38,801 nt of DNA from Dolichospermum sp. ST_sed8. Lineage in GTDB: Bacteria > Cyanobacteriota > Cyanobacteriia > Cyanobacteriales > Nostocaceae. Made by a program: the position numbers and the translations under genes. The notes under the pieces are model-generated. The model had not been told where the DNA came from. It saw only the letters and a program-made list of their open reading frames with translations, and did not search any database. Positions 18,196 through 24,287 of the stretch are shown here, piece by piece; the first letter of the stretch is position 1; every line of letters begins with the position of its first letter. Location: contig JAKOGY010000015.1 in assembly GCA_028658405.1 (NCBI GenBank), positions 1-38,801 on the forward strand, read 5' to 3'.

Positions 18196-18518
18196 TAGCA
18201 CTATGCACTTTTGCCCTCTTGCTCTTTTCTTGTCTTATCCCACTCGCATAGCGAGAAAATTTTTTTGAAAAAATGATCAGAACTCTAACTTCTTGGTTTA
18301 TTTTGTCAATAAATCATCAATTAATATCAGAAAATCGGGATTTCATGGGTAGAAAATAATTTTTTATTTCTATTTTTTGTCAGCTATACTATAAACAGTA
18401 TGACCAAAGAAAATTAATTTACTAAAAAACAGTTATGCTTAGTAAAAACTTTACGTGTGTTAAATAAATTAACTTAATATTGAACCTTGATAATTTTAAT
18501 TCATTAATTAGAAGTTAA
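18196..18518. other. Intergenic region after VR2 with weak terminator and possible promoter
   Basis: The first about 70 bp is similar to the DNA after VR1, including GACTTAGTAGC at the junction. A short stem CTCGC-ATA-GCGAG (18243-18255) is followed by AAAA and seven T (18260-18266), a weak rho-independent terminator candidate. At 18377-18382 TTGTCA and at 18099 plus 300 bases, i.e. 18399-18404, TATGAC are spaced 16 bp apart and could promote avd/RT transcription. No gene is visible here. Confidence 0.45.
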
Positions 18519-18872
18519 ATGGAAGAATTACCGATTATCCAAAAAACCTATGATTTAATTAAATGGTATGTTCCCATTCTTAACCGTCTTCCCAAAGACC
18601 ATAAATTTATATTAGGAGACAGGATGATAAAAGAATTATATGAACTACTTGAAGGTTTAATCATTGCTCGTTATGCCAAACAAAAATTGATGCAATTAGA
18701 ACCTCTAAATAGTCAATTAGATATTATTCGCTATCAAACTAGGCTCTTACTAGATTTTCAGCTAATTCCTATTCATAGATATGAATATGCTGGCAAAGCA
18801 ATCAACGAGATTGGCATGGAATTAGGCGGCTGGATTAAACAACAAAATCAACGCCCAGTGATTAAAAATTAG
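18519..18872 (+). CDS. avd: DGR accessory protein Avd-like
   Basis: A 117-residue all-helical protein (MEELPIIQKTYDLIKWYVPI...). Its length, four-helix pattern and the segments LPKDHKFILGDRM and LEGLIIARY match the Avd / 23S-rRNA-intervening-sequence-protein fold found beside DGR reverse transcriptases. Avd forms a basic pentamer that binds the reverse transcriptase and template RNA and is needed for mutagenic retrohoming. The gene lies between the second target gene and the reverse transcriptase, 84 bp upstream of the latter, on the same strand. Confidence 0.88.
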   Translation: MEELPIIQKTYDLIKWYVPILNRLPKDHKFILGDRMIKELYELLEGLIIARYAKQKLMQLEPLNSQLDIIRYQTRLLLDFQLIPIHRYEYAGKAINEIGMELGGWIKQQNQRPVIKN

Positions 18873-18956
18873 TAACTTGTCTGAATCAGGATGTCCAGGA
18901 TTAAAGGATGAACAGGATAAAGATTTTATCATCAATTACCAATTACCAAAAATCCT
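18873..18956 (+). repeat. AGGAT-rich dispersed repeat between avd and RT
   Basis: The 84-bp gap contains CTGAATCAGGATGTCCAGG followed by ATTAAAGGATGAACAGG, with recurring (C/A)AGGAT. From memory this sequence type recurs in cyanobacterial genomes. It ends in an AT-rich stretch ahead of the reverse transcriptase ATG. I see no gene in it. Confidence 0.5.
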
Positions 18957-20015
18957 ATGAAACGCTATGGCAATCTTTATCCTCAAATAGTTGCATTTGA
19001 AAATATATTATCATCAGCCAAAAAAGCCCAAAAAGGTAAAAGATTTCGATATAATGTTTTAGAGTTTAATTATAACTTAGAAAGCGAATTAAGTAAATTA
19101 CAACAAGAGCTAATCAATAAAACTTATCAACCAGGTGAATATAGAACATTTTACATAAAAGAACCAAAAACGAGAATGATTTCCGCCGCACCATATCGAG
19201 ATAGAGTGGTGCATCATGCCTTATGTAATATTATTGTTCCCTTAATTGAACCAACATTTATCGGTGATTCCTATGCAAATAGGGTAGGATTTGGAAGTCA
19301 TCGGGCTTTACGTCGTTTTACTAAATTTGCGCGGTCTAATCGCTATATTCTTCAGTGCGACATCCAAAAATATTTTCCTAGTATTGACCATGAAATTCTC
19401 AAAACGTTGCTACATAATAAATTAAAATGCCCGGATACACTTTGGTTAATAGATAGTTTAATTGATAACAGTAATGAACAGTTCGCAGTAGTTGAATATT
19501 TCCCAGGAGATGAATTATTAACGCCATTAGAAAGACAACGGGGTTTACCAATTGGGAATCTTACCAGCCAGTTTTTTGCTAATGTCTATCTCAACTGTTT
19601 GGATCATTTTATTAAAGACAAGCTAAAGGTGCATAAATATCTGCGTTATGTTGATGATTTCGCCTTATTTTCAGATGATAAAGAATTTTTGACAGATGCT
19701 AAATCTGCTATACAAGAATACCTAACAGAATTAAGACTAAAAATTCATCCCATCAAGAGTCAATTGTTTGAAACAAAGTATGGTGCTAATTTTTTAGGGT
19801 TTCGCATCTTACCAGACTGTATTCGAGTCCGTACAGAAAACTTGCGTAGGGCAAGACGGAGAATAAAAAATATGCAAAGTAATTATATTCAAGGTAATAT
19901 TGAATTAGAGAAAGTATCCCAATCAATTCAAAGTTGGTTCGCTCATTTAGAACATGGTGATACTTGGCGATTACGCCAACAGATATTTACTACTCTTGCC
20001 TGGACAAGAGAGTAG
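18957..20015 (+). CDS. DGR reverse transcriptase
   Basis: A 352-residue group-II-intron-like reverse transcriptase of the DGR class. Asp135 in [14 protein letters not shown] is the first catalytic aspartate; the polymerase box is YVDD at residues 231-234 (RYVDDFALF). [14 protein letters not shown] (from residue 196) has the DGR-typical LTSQ/GxxxSQ motif 4. There is no endonuclease or maturase domain, as expected. The C-terminal thumb ([11 protein letters not shown]) is basic. It lies after avd and ends only 21 bp before the template repeat. Together with Avd it would copy the template RNA with random misincorporation at adenines. Confidence 0.97.
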   Translation: MKRYGNLYPQIVAFENILSSAKKAQKGKRFRYNVLEFNYNLESELSKLQQELINKTYQPGEYRTFYIKEPKTRMISAAPYRDRVVHHALCNIIVPLIEPTFIGDSYANRVGFGSHRALRRFTKFARSNRYILQCDIQKYFPSIDHEILKTLLHNKLKCPDTLWLIDSLIDNSNEQFAVVEYFPGDELLTPLERQRGLPIGNLTSQFFANVYLNCLDHFIKDKLKVHKYLRYVDDFALFSDDKEFLTDAKSAIQEYLTELRLKIHPIKSQLFETKYGANFLGFRILPDCIRVRTENLRRARRRIKNMQSNYIQGNIELEKVSQSIQSWFAHLEHGDTWRLRQQIFTTLAWTRE

Positions 20016-20036
20016 AGAAGGGGTGGGCTATCCTAA

Positions 20037-20161
20037 CTGCTGCGCGGTGGTTCGTGGAACAACAATCCTGAAAATTGCCGTTCTGCTTATCGCAACAACA
20101 ACAACCTCGACAACAACAACAACAATATTGGTTTTCGGGTTGTTTGTAGTGGTGCGGCGAG
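20037..20161 (+). other. DGR template repeat (TR)
   Basis: 125 bp starting CTGCTGCGCGGTGGTTCGTGG and ending GGTGCGGCGAG. It holds 33 adenines, concentrated in AAC/AAT codons (three before CCT, four before CTCGAC, five after). When translated in the target frame these give runs of Asn; AAC and AAT cannot become stop codons by adenine changes. Flanks diverge at once from those of the variable repeats (CATTCTTCTG instead of GACTTAGTAG after the 3' end), so this is not a coding domain. Confidence 0.96.
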
Positions 20162-20355
20162 CATTCTTCTGTACCAGAACTGGCGGGTGGGAATTCGTCG
20201 GGCGTGTCAAAGAAGAGTCCAGACCTGTTCCTGTGATGTCGGTAACGGCATCCGAAAATAAAACTGGATTGGGTAGCTTGGTAGGTGTCAAAGCCGAAGA
20301 CTTGCCCAATTCTTATGCACGGGGTTTTTACGGCTATCTCGGTGCAATGCCGTAA
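20162..20355 (+). ncRNA. Candidate 3' structured part of the DGR RNA
   Basis: The 194 bp after the template is GC-richer than its surroundings and contains inverted repeats, the clearest TTACGGC / GCCGTAA around a 14-nt loop near 20329-20356. In the Bordetella phage DGR the RNA needs a structured spacer 3' of the template to prime cDNA synthesis; here the segment has the matching position. An open frame crosses the region but includes the template in a different frame from the targets, so I treat it as spurious. Function is inferred. Confidence 0.5.
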
Positions 20356-20460
20356 TTGTTTATCATAATTATTGACTACTAACAATTGACCGGATTTGCA
20401 AACTACCACTGGCAATAGATACCCAAGATTTGTGCAAAAGTGTTAATTTTACTCAATCAT

Positions 20461-20513
20461 CGCTGAAACCTATATATATCAAGAGTTTCAGCCTATCTTG
20501 CCCCTGGTGACAG
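20461..20513. repeat. Hairpin plus conserved tail, copy 1 of 2
   Basis: GCTGAAAC and GTTTCAGC (8-bp arms) surround CTATATATATCAAGA, followed by CTATCTTGCCCCTGGTGACA and G. The tail of 21 bases recurs exactly at 35330-35350, where the hairpin arms are also partly conserved. It may end transcription between the converging DGR RNA and the minus-strand gene. Confidence 0.7.
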
Positions 20514-20518
20514 CACCC

Positions 20519-21694
20519 CTACTTATTCTCACTCTTAGAAGAACTCATAGAAACAATAGTAATAGTAGTAGTGTATTTACCATCCTTACCTATCCAGGGT
20601 TTGATTTTTCTAACATAACCATCTTTAGGACTTCTAACAATAGGAATATCTGCTAATTTATCCTCAATAGCTGATAATGAAATACCCAACTGTGCAAGCT
20701 GATAATCCTTATTCCTAACAGCTTCATCATACTGTAATCGAGAACGTTCAAAATCTTGCCTAGCTTGTGTTTCAGTCTGACTACGCTTACCCTCCTCCAC
20801 ACTCGCTTGATATTCTTGAATCTGACGGCGATTTTTAGCAGATTCTAACCTTGATTTAGCAAGTTGTAGTTCTGAATCGGTCAAATTAACATTAGTTTGT
20901 AACTGTTCTAATTCCTGATTTTGAATAATAGCAGCAGCCGATAATTTAGCTTGTGCCTGTTCAACTTCCGATTGTGCCTGATCTAATTCTGATTGCAGTT
21001 TTTTCAGCTTTGACTGTTCATGTTGTAAAATCTCAGACTGCATTTTCATGTCATTCATAGCGACAATCATTTGCTCTTGCTCTTGTACCTTCTGTTGCGC
21101 GATCGCTAAACTAGCCCCAGCCCTTTCAAATTCAGCCCGGCGTTCTGGATTGTCAGTTTTCAATAATTTGGAACGACTAGATAAAATTAATCTAGCTTGT
21201 CTTAACTTCAATTCAGCTTGAGATATGTGGGCTTTTTCTTCTTCAAAAGCAGATGGTGGTAAATTTTTTAGTAGCGGTAGTGGTTGTGGTGGTGTTGGAG
21301 CTATGAGAGTTTTAGAGTTAAGATTATCAATTTGTAATTTAATTGCTTGTCTTTGACGGTCTAATCGTTGCCGTTCATGAGAATTATCAGAGATAATATC
21401 ACCTATTTTAATTTTATCATTTAACTTGACCTTTAAAAATGATTGATTGTCAACAGATATACTCATTTTCAGGAGACGGTCACTGAGCGGGGTCGAAGTG
21501 CGGTTTTCTTGAACTATGGTAGTTGGTAATTCTTCTTTCTTCACCACTTCAGATTGACTAACAGGTTCAGCGATTCCTTCGGAGCGCATCGCTATCGCCT
21601 GTCTTTCCTGTGGTTTGAGTTTTCCTACGAGAATTGTTGATAGTGCGATCGCAATTGCAAAAAAGATATTTATTGCCAAATTATTATTTTTCAT
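20519..21694 (-). CDS. Exported long coiled-coil protein, HlyD/membrane-fusion-like
   Basis: From the ATG at 21694 (MKNNNLAINIFFAIAIALS) the protein has about 391 residues; an upstream ATG at 21730 is less likely because the signal/anchor begins here. After the hydrophobic start, a palindromic-repeat-encoded peptide (AIAMRSEGIA) is inserted. Residues about 85-100 (VKLNDKIKIGDII) look like the first half of a lipoyl/barrel-sandwich fold, followed by a 220-residue coiled coil (about 105-330), and then IVRSPKDGYVRKI as the second half, the classic architecture of HlyD-type adaptor proteins. The outer beta-barrel domain is very short. It may be a periplasmic adaptor, perhaps of a secretion or transfer apparatus; no transporter gene lies next to it. 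Confidence 0.7.
   Translation of the reverse strand: MKNNNLAINIFFAIAIALSTILVGKLKPQERQAIAMRSEGIAEPVSQSEVVKKEELPTTIVQENRTSTPLSDRLLKMSISVDNQSFLKVKLNDKIKIGDIISDNSHERQRLDRQRQAIKLQIDNLNSKTLIAPTPPQPLPLLKNLPPSAFEEEKAHISQAELKLRQARLILSSRSKLLKTDNPERRAEFERAGASLAIAQQKVQEQEQMIVAMNDMKMQSEILQHEQSKLKKLQSELDQAQSEVEQAQAKLSAAAIIQNQELEQLQTNVNLTDSELQLAKSRLESAKNRRQIQEYQASVEEGKRSQTETQARQDFERSRLQYDEAVRNKDYQLAQLGISLSAIEDKLADIPIVRSPKDGYVRKIKPWIGKDGKYTTTITIVSMSSSKSENK
21570..21598. repeat. 29-nt palindrome inside a coding sequence
   Basis: An in-frame copy with one change in the right arm (GCATCGCTATCGC) that encodes MRSEGIA just after the membrane segment of the coiled-coil protein. Confidence 0.8.
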
Positions 21695-21856
21695 AAAATT
21701 CACCAAAACTAAAACACCGTGAATCATCAATAATATAACATTATATTTCCCACTATAATTAAAGAGCGATTCTTACGCTATGGATGGCTTTGCGATCGCT
21801 ATATAAAAAGAGGTATTTATATTATTATTCATATTAAAATATTGTAAAATTGTAGT

Positions 21857-21907
21857 ACCAGCACCAAAGGAGAATGTCGTAAATTCTCCACTGGTTACAT
21901 CGCTGGT
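21857..21907 (+). promoter_or_regulatory. Nested hairpin upstream of the Bro-N gene
   Basis: Three nested inverted repeats: ACCAGC 21857-21862 with GCTGGT 21902-21907; ACCA 21863-21866 with TGGT 21892-21895; GGAGAA 21869-21874 with TTCTCC 21884-21889. The outer and middle stems are contiguous on the 5' side, with a 6-nt bulge on the 3' side. It ends 16 bp before the ATG at 21924. It could be a regulatory RNA leader or a compound operator. Confidence 0.5.
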
Positions 21908-21923
21908 AGTCCATTCATGCACA

Positions 21924-22592
21924 ATGAACATGATTAATATATCACTTTTTAAGTTTGGAACTAAGGCACTTGAGGTAGTTATTATTGATAACGCTCCTTG
22001 GTTTAATGCTTCTCAAGTTGCTAAGGCTTTGGGATACACAAATCCATCAAAAGCTATACAGGATAATGTTTCAGCTAAATATAACCAACAGTTAGATTTA
22101 GGAAGACCAGGCAAAAAACCAGTTTTTATCAATGAACCAGGATTATATCAACTGGTTATGAGATCCAATCTTCCATCTGCTGAGAAATTTCAAGATTGGG
22201 TTTTTGAGGAAGTTTTACCATCAATTCGCAAGACAGGTAGTTATGGTGCTAAAGAAAATTCTGAATTAGAAAGGCGAGTTCAGGAGCTTGAAAAAAATCA
22301 ATTGCAAAACTCTCAGCAGTTGCAACTTGATTTTATGCCACCAGGTTGGGATTCAAAAGTTTGGGATGCACTACCATCACAGGACAAACGGCATTTTAGG
22401 TTTATGTACCGTCAACATCAATTTATTCCCGGTGATAACGACATCAAAAAATTACCAATTAATTTAAGTGCAGAACAAAAATTGAAACAACAATTAGAAA
22501 TGGAAAAATTTAGACTTGAGTTGACAGAAGCAAAGAAGGAAGATTTGGCTCAAACCAAGAAAAAATTATTAAGGGATTACTTAGAGGGCTAA
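21924..22592 (+). CDS. Bro-N domain protein (phage antirepressor-like)
   Basis: A 222-residue protein. Residues about 5-112 are a Bro-N domain: an initial beta strand set ([28 protein letters not shown], split here as [11 protein letters not shown] and [15 protein letters not shown]), [20 protein letters not shown] and [20 protein letters not shown], which is the hallmark end of the domain. The C-terminal part has a coiled-coil link, then a Trp-rich segment ([18 protein letters not shown]) and a charged helix. Bro-N proteins bind DNA and are common in phages and mobile elements. A second ATG two codons in (21930) is an alternative start. Confidence 0.88.
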   Translation: MNMINISLFKFGTKALEVVIIDNAPWFNASQVAKALGYTNPSKAIQDNVSAKYNQQLDLGRPGKKPVFINEPGLYQLVMRSNLPSAEKFQDWVFEEVLPSIRKTGSYGAKENSELERRVQELEKNQLQNSQQLQLDFMPPGWDSKVWDALPSQDKRHFRFMYRQHQFIPGDNDIKKLPINLSAEQKLKQQLEMEKFRLELTEAKKEDLAQTKKKLLRDYLEG

Positions 22593-22603
22593 AAACTAAT
22601 TGT

Positions 22604-22830
22604 AGCGATTTTTACTGAATGCTTTGCGATCGCTATATTTCCCACTAGAATAAAAGAGCGATCGCTATATTTCCCACTAGAATAAGAAGCGATTCCTTCG
22701 GAGTGCTTTGCGATCGCTATATTTGATTTCCCATTAGAATAAAAAGCGATTCCTTCGGAGCGCTTCGCTATCGCTATATTTCCCACTAGAATAAAAAGCG
22801 ATTCCTTCGGAGTGCTTTGCGATCGCTCTG
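22604..22830. repeat. Array of palindromes and TATATTTCCCACTAGAATAA units
   Basis: Alternating HIP1 sites, 29-nt palindromes (22689-22717, 22746-22774, 22798-22826) and the unit CTATATTTCCCACTAGAATA. A minus-strand open frame across it (22589-22858) merely translates the repeat (AIAKRSEGIA, NIAIAKHSEGIA) and is rejected as a gene. A sister array lies at 26550-26770. Confidence 0.85.
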
Positions 22831-23258
22831 GAATAGGATTTGAAGGTAATAATGCCAAACCTCGTTTTTGCTATTCCCCCTTTTTGAGAGTTTGTACAAA
22901 AAACCCCTCCATGTAATACGCGGTAAAAATGTTGAATTGACGGTGTATTACATGGAAAAGTTGTTAGAGCGAGGGTTTTTCCAACTTTGGCTTATATTAT
23001 GGTGCAAAAAACCAACTCTCGCTCATAATTTGATACAGAGAGAGCTATGTTGTATCTTTTTTGACTTTTTAAACATCCTCTTAACCCGCAGAACTTATAA
23101 AAATGTAGTGGAGTTGCATTTACTTGGCTTATAGTGCTAGTTTAACATCTAAATAGATTCAGTCAACATTGTAAATGATTCAATCTAGATTTTTTTTGTA
23201 ATAAACAGTGAATCAGTTAGTAAAATATTGGTGTAAAGGAGATTCTATATAGATACAA
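22831..23258. other. No supported gene; contains an inverted repeat
   Basis: CCATGTAATAC (22909-22919) and GTATTACATGG (22945-22955) form an 11-bp perfect inverted repeat with a 25-nt loop, flanked by AAAAAACCC on the left and GGGTTTTT to the right. An 88-codon open frame (22868-23134) runs through it but has no family resemblance, so I leave it out. The element may be a decayed mobile-element end. Confidence 0.4.
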
Positions 23259-23423
23259 ATGAGTAAACGATTTAGCGTTACACTTCCAGATGCTGTATTT
23301 GAAGAATTGGAGAAACTTGCTAATGAACAGGGTAGAACCACAGCTAACCTTGCAGCTTTTATAGTGGAGTCTGGTATTCGTGAAATTAAAAAAACACAAC
23401 TACGCAATCCAAAGGCAAGTTAG
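23259..23423 (+). CDS. Small CopG/ribbon-helix-helix protein (54 aa)
   Basis: A 55-codon frame beginning MSKRFSVTLPDAVFEELEK and containing NEQGRTTANLAAFIVESGIR. A beta strand followed by two helices, with the basic N-terminus, is the minimal ribbon-helix-helix fold. GTAAAGGAG lies about 20 bp upstream of the ATG, slightly far for a ribosome binding site. It heads a group of small genes (23484-23913). Likely a DNA-binding regulator or antitoxin-type protein; no toxin gene is next to it. Confidence 0.75.
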   Translation: MSKRFSVTLPDAVFEELEKLANEQGRTTANLAAFIVESGIREIKKTQLRNPKAS

Positions 23424-23483
23424 AACGTTCTCTACTCCAAACTCTGACTTGAAAACTGAATAAAGAACCTAAGTAAAATCAGC

Positions 23484-23678
23484 ATGGCAGATGATATCAA
23501 ACGTTCTAAGGGGAAATTTGACTATCTAGCAGAAACTAGAGATTGGGGCGCAGCTACAACTGAGGGGCGTTGCAAAAGACTTGCTAGAGGGAAAGGTAAG
23601 CGATTAGTCGAAATTATCGACACTGAAACTGGAGATTTACCAATTATTTGTATTTTTGAGGATTACCCAGATGAGTGA
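23484..23678 (+). CDS. Small protein of unknown function (64 aa)
   Basis: MADDIKRSKGKFDYLAETRD followed by a basic centre (CKRLARGKGKRLVEII) and an acidic end (IFEDYPDE). No family recognised. Its last codons overlap the start of the next small gene by 8 bp (ATGAGTGA), suggesting translational coupling. Confidence 0.6.
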   Translation: MADDIKRSKGKFDYLAETRDWGAATTEGRCKRLARGKGKRLVEIIDTETGDLPIICIFEDYPDE

Positions 23679-23913
23679 AACAGCTACTCAAGTTCCTATC
23701 ACTACTATTGTTCCTATGCTGACTGCTATTAGCGATCGCAATTGGGAGCAATTCAAAAAGTTAGAGCGTGATTTTGTTAATCAGTATGGTGTGGATGTAT
23801 GGGAGGACGTTTTTAATTTTCGGCTTAAACCTGCATTAGACAAGGATTCTGACCGATGGTTACTAATTCAATGGTGTAGCAAGGGTATCAAATCAGTAAA
23901 AATCGTTGCTTAG
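23671..23913 (+). CDS. Small protein of unknown function (80 aa)
   Basis: The start is taken at ATG 23671 (MSETATQVPITTIVPMLTAI), which overlaps the upstream stop by 8 bp; an in-frame ATG at 23656 is the alternative. The body (NWEQFKKLERDFVNQYGVD) looks helical, with several Trp. No family recognised. It is probably co-expressed with the 64-aa gene. Confidence 0.6.
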   Translation: MSETATQVPITTIVPMLTAISDRNWEQFKKLERDFVNQYGVDVWEDVFNFRLKPALDKDSDRWLLIQWCSKGIKSVKIVA

Positions 23914-24287
23914 TTAGTGAAGCAGGGGGTTTACCGATTTCAAATTGAACAACTAAAACACCAACCCGACTTGACTAATTTGAGGCAATTCTGATCAGGC
24001 TGATGGATAAATAGGCGTAAAATTTACGCCACGCCAAAACTACCACCATTTAGGAGTAGTTGTTTTTATTTTGGCGGAAAAATACTGCATAATTTAACTA
24101 AGGGCTGCATCTAGCAGCGATTACCTATCACTACTTCCGTAAATGCAAAAACCTCCACTTGCAGGTAGAGGTTTTTGATAATTTCTGTTCCTAGCCCTGT
24201 CCGACGTTTTCAATTTTTGGCAGGGGGAAATACAAACAAAAGATGATGAGTCTTTTCGTGTTTGTGTCTGTCTACATTTAAAAGAGG
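23914..24287. promoter_or_regulatory. Hairpin-rich region upstream of the RepA-like gene
   Basis: Four inverted repeats occur in under 200 bp: GGCGTAAA-A-TTTACGCC (24014-24030); CGCCAAAA ... TTTTGGCG starting at 24032 with an inner CTAC/GTAG; GCTGC-ATCTA-GCAGC near 24104; and the terminator-like stem at 24147-24176. A direct copy of the N-terminal coding repeat (GATGAGTCTTT, GTCTACATTT) lies just before the start codon. The position before a replication-type ATPase makes it a candidate control region or origin; no iterons were seen. Confidence 0.4.
24147..24176 (+). terminator. Rho-independent terminator-like hairpin
   Basis: AAAAACCTC and GAGGTTTTT are perfectly complementary (9 bp) around CACTTGCAGGTA, with the T run on the 3' arm. 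It would end transcription of the small genes 23259-23913. It is symmetrical enough to act on both strands. Confidence 0.7.

Noticed and set aside
19954-20355. 133-codon open frame over the RT end and template repeat
   Set aside because: It reads the template in a frame different from the targets, giving Thr/Val runs from AAC repeats; better explained as DGR RNA.
22604-22830. Possible CRISPR array
   Set aside because: Spacers are themselves repeated (CTATATTTCCCACTAGAATA) and no cas genes are present.
22589-22858. 89-codon minus-strand open frame
   Set aside because: Consists almost entirely of translated dispersed repeats (AIAKRSEGIA).
22868-23134. 88-codon open frame
   Set aside because: Crosses an inverted repeat, unusual composition, no recognisable domain.
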